Shown: positions 61,310 through 64,000 of the stretch, in pieces
Position numbering within the stretch: the stretch's first letter is position 1
How the letters are laid out: the number at the start of each line of letters is the position of its first letter
Assembly: GCA_964600965.1 (NCBI GenBank)
Contig: CAZRLO010000002.1
Location: forward strand, 1 to 64,000
Reading direction: 5' to 3'
Length of the DNA stretch: 64,000 nucleotides
Source of the DNA: UBA5972 sp964600965
GTDB lineage: Bacteria; Pseudomonadota; Alphaproteobacteria; Rhodobacterales; Rhodobacteraceae
Made by a program: the position numbers and the translations under genes
Notes under the pieces: generated by a model
Databases searched by the model: none
Seen by the model: the letters and a program-made list of their open reading frames with translations, nothing else
What the model was told of the DNA's origin: nothing

Positions 61310-62023
61310 TCACGGTGCCCGGTTTCGCGTCTGGGCGCGCACCGTCAGAATCTCTGCCGGTGCTTTCTTCTTTTTGGCCGCGGCGGGGACCGTGGCGTCG
61401 GTTTCCGGATGGCCGACCGCGACGATCATCACCGGTTTTTCCGAGGCCGGACGCCCCAGCAACCCGTTGAGGAATTTCATTGGATTGGGGGTATGGGTCA
61501 GCATTGTCAGGCCCGAATGATGCAGCGCCGCCAGCAGAAACCCGCAGGCGATGCCCACGCTTTCCGGCACATAATAGTTCTTGAACTTCCCGCCATCGTC
61601 AAACCGACCGAAACGTTGGGCAAAGACGACGATCAGCCACGGCGCGACTTCCAGATGCGGCTTGTCGGCGTTCGTTCCGATGGGTTCAAGCGCGCGAAGC
61701 CATTCGTCGCCCGCGCCGCCGGCGTAGAACCTCGATTCCTTGGCCTCGGCGGCAAGCCTGATCCGCCGCTTGAAAACCGGGTCCGATATCGCGGCGAAAT
61801 GCCAGGGCTGGTGGTTTGCACCCGACGGGGCGGTTCCGGCGGTGCGCACGCATCGCTCGATCACCGATTGATCGACCTCGCGGCGCGAAAAATCCCGTAC
61901 ACTGTGGCGGCGGCGCATGAAGTGGTGGAAATCCCGGGCCGCTTGGCGCATTTCAGCATCCGTCATATCGTGAAAATCGGGCAGGGGCAGGGCGGTGTAT
62001 TCGATATTCTCGCGTGAAAACAT
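61310..62023 (-). CDS. Nitroreductase-family flavoprotein
   Basis: A 237-residue FMN enzyme of the nitroreductase fold, with the FMN-binding RRRHSVRDFSRREVD segment, TAPSGANHQPWHF, and late LLAALHHSGLTMLTHTP. This wording is close to the branch that includes iodotyrosine-dehalogenase-like bacterial enzymes. It ends in a Lys-rich tail. Substrate unknown. A 60-bp gap separates it from the upstream BKACE gene on the same strand, so the two may be co-transcribed. Confidence 0.87.
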   Translation of the reverse strand: MFSRENIEYTALPLPDFHDMTDAEMRQAARDFHHFMRRRHSVRDFSRREVDQSVIERCVRTAGTAPSGANHQPWHFAAISDPVFKRRIRLAAEAKESRFYAGGAGDEWLRALEPIGTNADKPHLEVAPWLIVVFAQRFGRFDDGGKFKNYYVPESVGIACGFLLAALHHSGLTMLTHTPNPMKFLNGLLGRPASEKPVMIVAVGHPETDATVPAAAKKKKAPAEILTVRAQTRNRAP

Positions 62024-62083
62024 GGGCTCCGGGTTCCGTGGATCAGGGGTCAGACTTGTTGGGCCTCATGCGCGCCGTCGCGT

Positions 62084-62965
62084 TCATCCGGGCGATTGCA
62101 CAGACATGGCGGCGGGCAGATGCAGGATTTCGCGTGCCTGGCGGCAGGTTGCAACCGCGCGGTCGTGGCGGGCGCAAATGTCGGCGGCGCGTCGCACCAG
62201 CGCCGCGTTGGACGGCGCAAATGAGCCCCTGTCGAGCCTCAGATTATCCTCGAGCCCGGTGCGCATATGACCGCCCGTCTCTGCCGACCACTGGTTCAGC
62301 AATGCCTGCCCCGCCCCGATACCGGCGCTGCACCATGTGGCGTCGGGCAACAGGCGGGCCAGGGTCCGGCGGTAAAAATCAAAGACGTCGCGGTCTACGG
62401 GCATGGCGTTTTTGACACCCATCACGAATTGAACGTGCAACGGTCCGGACAGGCGACCGTCTGCCTGCATGCTTGCTGCCTGAAAAAGGTGAGAAAGATC
62501 AAATACCTCGATTTCCGGGCGGACGGAATACCGCACCATCTCGCCGGCCAGCCAATCGACGAGATCAGGCGGATTTTCATAGATCCGGGTCGGGAAATTG
62601 TTCGACCCGACGGTAAGCGACGCCATTTCCGGCCGCAATGGCAGCATTCCGCCGCGTTCGCGCCCCGCACCCGAACGCCCGCCGGTGGAAAACTGCAGGA
62701 TCATCCCCTCGCAATGCCGGCGAATGCCTTCGCCAAGGCGGGCGAACTTTTCGGGGTCTGAACTGGGGCTTTGATCGGTGTTCCTGACGTGGCAATGCGC
62801 GATGCTGGCACCGGCTTCAAAGGCGGCGTGGGTGCTTTCGATCTGCTCGGAAATGCTGATCGGGACCGCCGGATTGTGTTCCTTGCGCGCCACCGAACCG
62901 GTGATGGCAACGCAGATGATACAAGGGTTGTGGGACATGTCGGTCATCGCTGTTGGCCTGATCAT
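62084..62965 (-). CDS. BKACE-family beta-keto acid cleavage enzyme (DUF849)
   Basis: A 293-residue TIM-barrel enzyme of the BKACE family, which splits a beta-keto acid with acetyl-CoA to give acetoacetate and a CoA ester (for example 3-keto-5-aminohexanoate or dehydrocarnitine). The metal-binding HCHVR lies near residue 57, with VGSNNFPTRIYENP and HVQFVMGVKNAMP. Start ATG 62965 overlaps the stop of the esterase gene (ATGA); later ATGs at 62947 and 62938 are possible. Substrate not determined. Confidence 0.88.
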   Translation of the reverse strand: MIRPTAMTDMSHNPCIICVAITGSVARKEHNPAVPISISEQIESTHAAFEAGASIAHCHVRNTDQSPSSDPEKFARLGEGIRRHCEGMILQFSTGGRSGAGRERGGMLPLRPEMASLTVGSNNFPTRIYENPPDLVDWLAGEMVRYSVRPEIEVFDLSHLFQAASMQADGRLSGPLHVQFVMGVKNAMPVDRDVFDFYRRTLARLLPDATWCSAGIGAGQALLNQWSAETGGHMRTGLEDNLRLDRGSFAPSNAALVRRAADICARHDRAVATCRQAREILHLPAAMSVQSPG

Positions 62966-63660
62966 TGCACGCCTCCGATCCGCGCCATCAGGCGTTCGAC
63001 CTCAGGGCCAAGCGCGGCGGCCAGCATTTTGGCGCCCGCCGCGTTCGGGTGAATTCCGTCGCTCTGCATCAACTCGGCAAGCACCCGCGCCGGGTCATCC
63101 TGCGCACGCAGCACCGCAAACAGATCAGCATAAAGCAGGGCGTCGTGCCGCTGCGCAAGGTCGGCATATACCGCCGCGAAATCCCGTTGATAATCGGCGC
63201 CATAATTTGCCGGTGCCGTCAGGCCGACCAGCAGCACCGGCACATCGCGGCGCTGTGCGGCAACAAGGATGCCATCCAGATTGGTCCGGGCATTTGCCGG
63301 GTCCAGCCCGCGCAGCATGTCATTGGCCCCCAGCGCCACGATCAGGGCGTCGATTTCGTCGCCCAGCGTCCAGTCGATCCGTGCCAGCCCGCCTGCGGTG
63401 GTGTCCCCCGATACCCCGGCATTGACGATCCTTACCGCGTTGCCTTCGCGTTGCAGCCAGACCTCCAACTGGTCGGTCAGCCCGTCGCCGGCCTGCAGGC
63501 CATAGCCTTGCGTCAGGCTGTCGCCCAACATGGCGACCGAAACCGGCCCCGCCCGGACCAGAGGCGCGACAACCGACAGCGCCAACACCAGTGCAAAGAC
63601 CTTGCCACCGGGCAATTTGCCTCCATATTCTGTCAGGTATCCAAGGAGTTTGAATTTCAT
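62962..63660 (-). CDS. tesA: SGNH hydrolase (TesA-like arylesterase/lysophospholipase)
   Basis: A 232-residue secreted SGNH hydrolase. A hydrophobic signal-like segment lies near residues 18-35; block I is MLGDSLTQGYGL (nucleophile Ser), block II Gly in NAGVSGDTTAGG, block III GANDMLRG, and block V SDGIHPNAAG (catalytic Asp/His). It resembles TesA/acyl-CoA thioesterase I. Its ATG shares two bases with the divergent ABC ATPase start. Its stop overlaps the BKACE start. Confidence 0.9.
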   Translation of the reverse strand: MKFKLLGYLTEYGGKLPGGKVFALVLALSVVAPLVRAGPVSVAMLGDSLTQGYGLQAGDGLTDQLEVWLQREGNAVRIVNAGVSGDTTAGGLARIDWTLGDEIDALIVALGANDMLRGLDPANARTNLDGILVAAQRRDVPVLLVGLTAPANYGADYQRDFAAVYADLAQRHDALLYADLFAVLRAQDDPARVLAELMQSDGIHPNAAGAKMLAAALGPEVERLMARIGGVQ

Positions 63661-64000
63661 GAGCAGCCCGATCCTGTCCCTTTCGGAGGTTTCCCTGACG
63701 TTACGCGGCAACGCCGGTGCTGTGAATATCCTGAAGCGAATTTCCCTTGATGTCGAGCCGGGCGAGACCCTGGGTCTGGTCGGGCCGTCCGGTTCCGGCA
63801 AATCCTCGCTTCTGATGCTGATGGGGGGGCTGGAACAGGCGAGCGCGGGCACGATTTTCGCGTTCGGACAGGATCTGGGCACGATGAGCGAAGAGTCGCT
63901 TGCCCGCCTCAGGTGCCAGCATATGGGCGTGGTTTTTCAGTCGTTTCATCTGATTCCGACGATGACCGCGCTGGAAAATGTGGCGACACCGCTCGAACTG
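63659..64000 (+). CDS. ABC transporter ATPase, LolD/YbbA type (3' end outside window)
   Basis: The first 114 codons of an ABC ATPase: Walker A GPSGSGKSS near residue 42 and Q-loop VVFQSFHLIPTMTALENV, as in LolD, MacB and YbbA proteins. The divergent tesA neighbour favours YbbA, the pairing known from Escherichia coli; a YbbP-like permease would be expected just beyond the window. AAGGAG lies upstream of the ATG, whose bases overlap the tesA start. Confidence 0.88.
   Translation, partial: MSSPILSLSEVSLTLRGNAGAVNILKRISLDVEPGETLGLVGPSGSGKSSLLMLMGGLEQASAGTIFAFGQDLGTMSEESLARLRCQHMGVVFQSFHLIPTMTALENVATPLEL

Overview
The window is a GC-rich stretch of an alphaproteobacterial chromosome, most likely from the order Rhodobacterales (Roseobacter/Rhodobacter group). 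This is inferred from protein style and gene order: a Suv3-like helicase, S4 protein, 7Fe ferredoxin and CarD in a row; a DUF2484 protein between murC and murB; a tungstate TupBCA transporter; and a long dcw cluster ending in ftsQ-ftsA-ftsZ-lpxC-bamD-recN. No rRNA, tRNA, phage, transposase or CRISPR was found. A 100-N assembly gap lies at 21258-21357 inside a tandem repeat.

Layout. 1-9.3 kb: a cut-off rRNA pseudouridine synthase, tadA, a Bax-inhibitor-like membrane protein, a DUF1127 peptide with a divergent LysR regulator, a quinone oxidoreductase, typA, an XRE regulator behind a consensus sigma-54 promoter, a histidinol-phosphatase-like gene, an alpha/beta hydrolase and an SCP2 protein. 9.4-14.8 kb: TPR protein, Suv3 helicase, Hsp15-like S4 protein, an octanucleotide repeat array, fdxA, carD. 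14.9-21 kb: cobS/cobT, a Kef-type antiporter, an Lrp regulator and the divergent hppD-Rieske pair. 21-28.4 kb: a 34-bp tandem repeat with the gap, a chain of five hairpins, then a LysR regulator divergent from a tightly coupled five-gene catabolic operon (aldehyde dehydrogenase, M19 dipeptidase, an unrecognised 566-residue protein, a DUF3726-like protein, an Ldh-type reductase). 28.9-35.5 kb: mrp, tupBCA, a second DUF1127 gene, uvrD.

36-60 kb is the division and cell-wall (dcw) cluster: mraZ-rsmH-ftsL-ftsI-murE-murF-mraY, a 354-bp break with a perfect palindrome, murD-ftsW-murG-murC-DUF2484, an opposed ArsR-like gene with another octamer array, murB-ddl-ftsQ-ftsA-ftsZ, then lpxC, bamD and recN. 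A two-box MraZ-type operator and a large hairpin precede mraZ. 60.2-64 kb: the largest octamer array, a nitroreductase, a BKACE enzyme coupled to a TesA-like esterase, and a divergent LolD/YbbA-type ATPase cut by the window end.

The least explained material is non-coding. There are three arrays of a degenerate tandem 8-bp repeat, a hairpin chain whose duplicated member shows compensatory base changes, and a two-module dispersed repeat present twice. Most of these sit between convergent genes. Among proteins, the 566-residue product of 25041-26741 is the clearest unknown.
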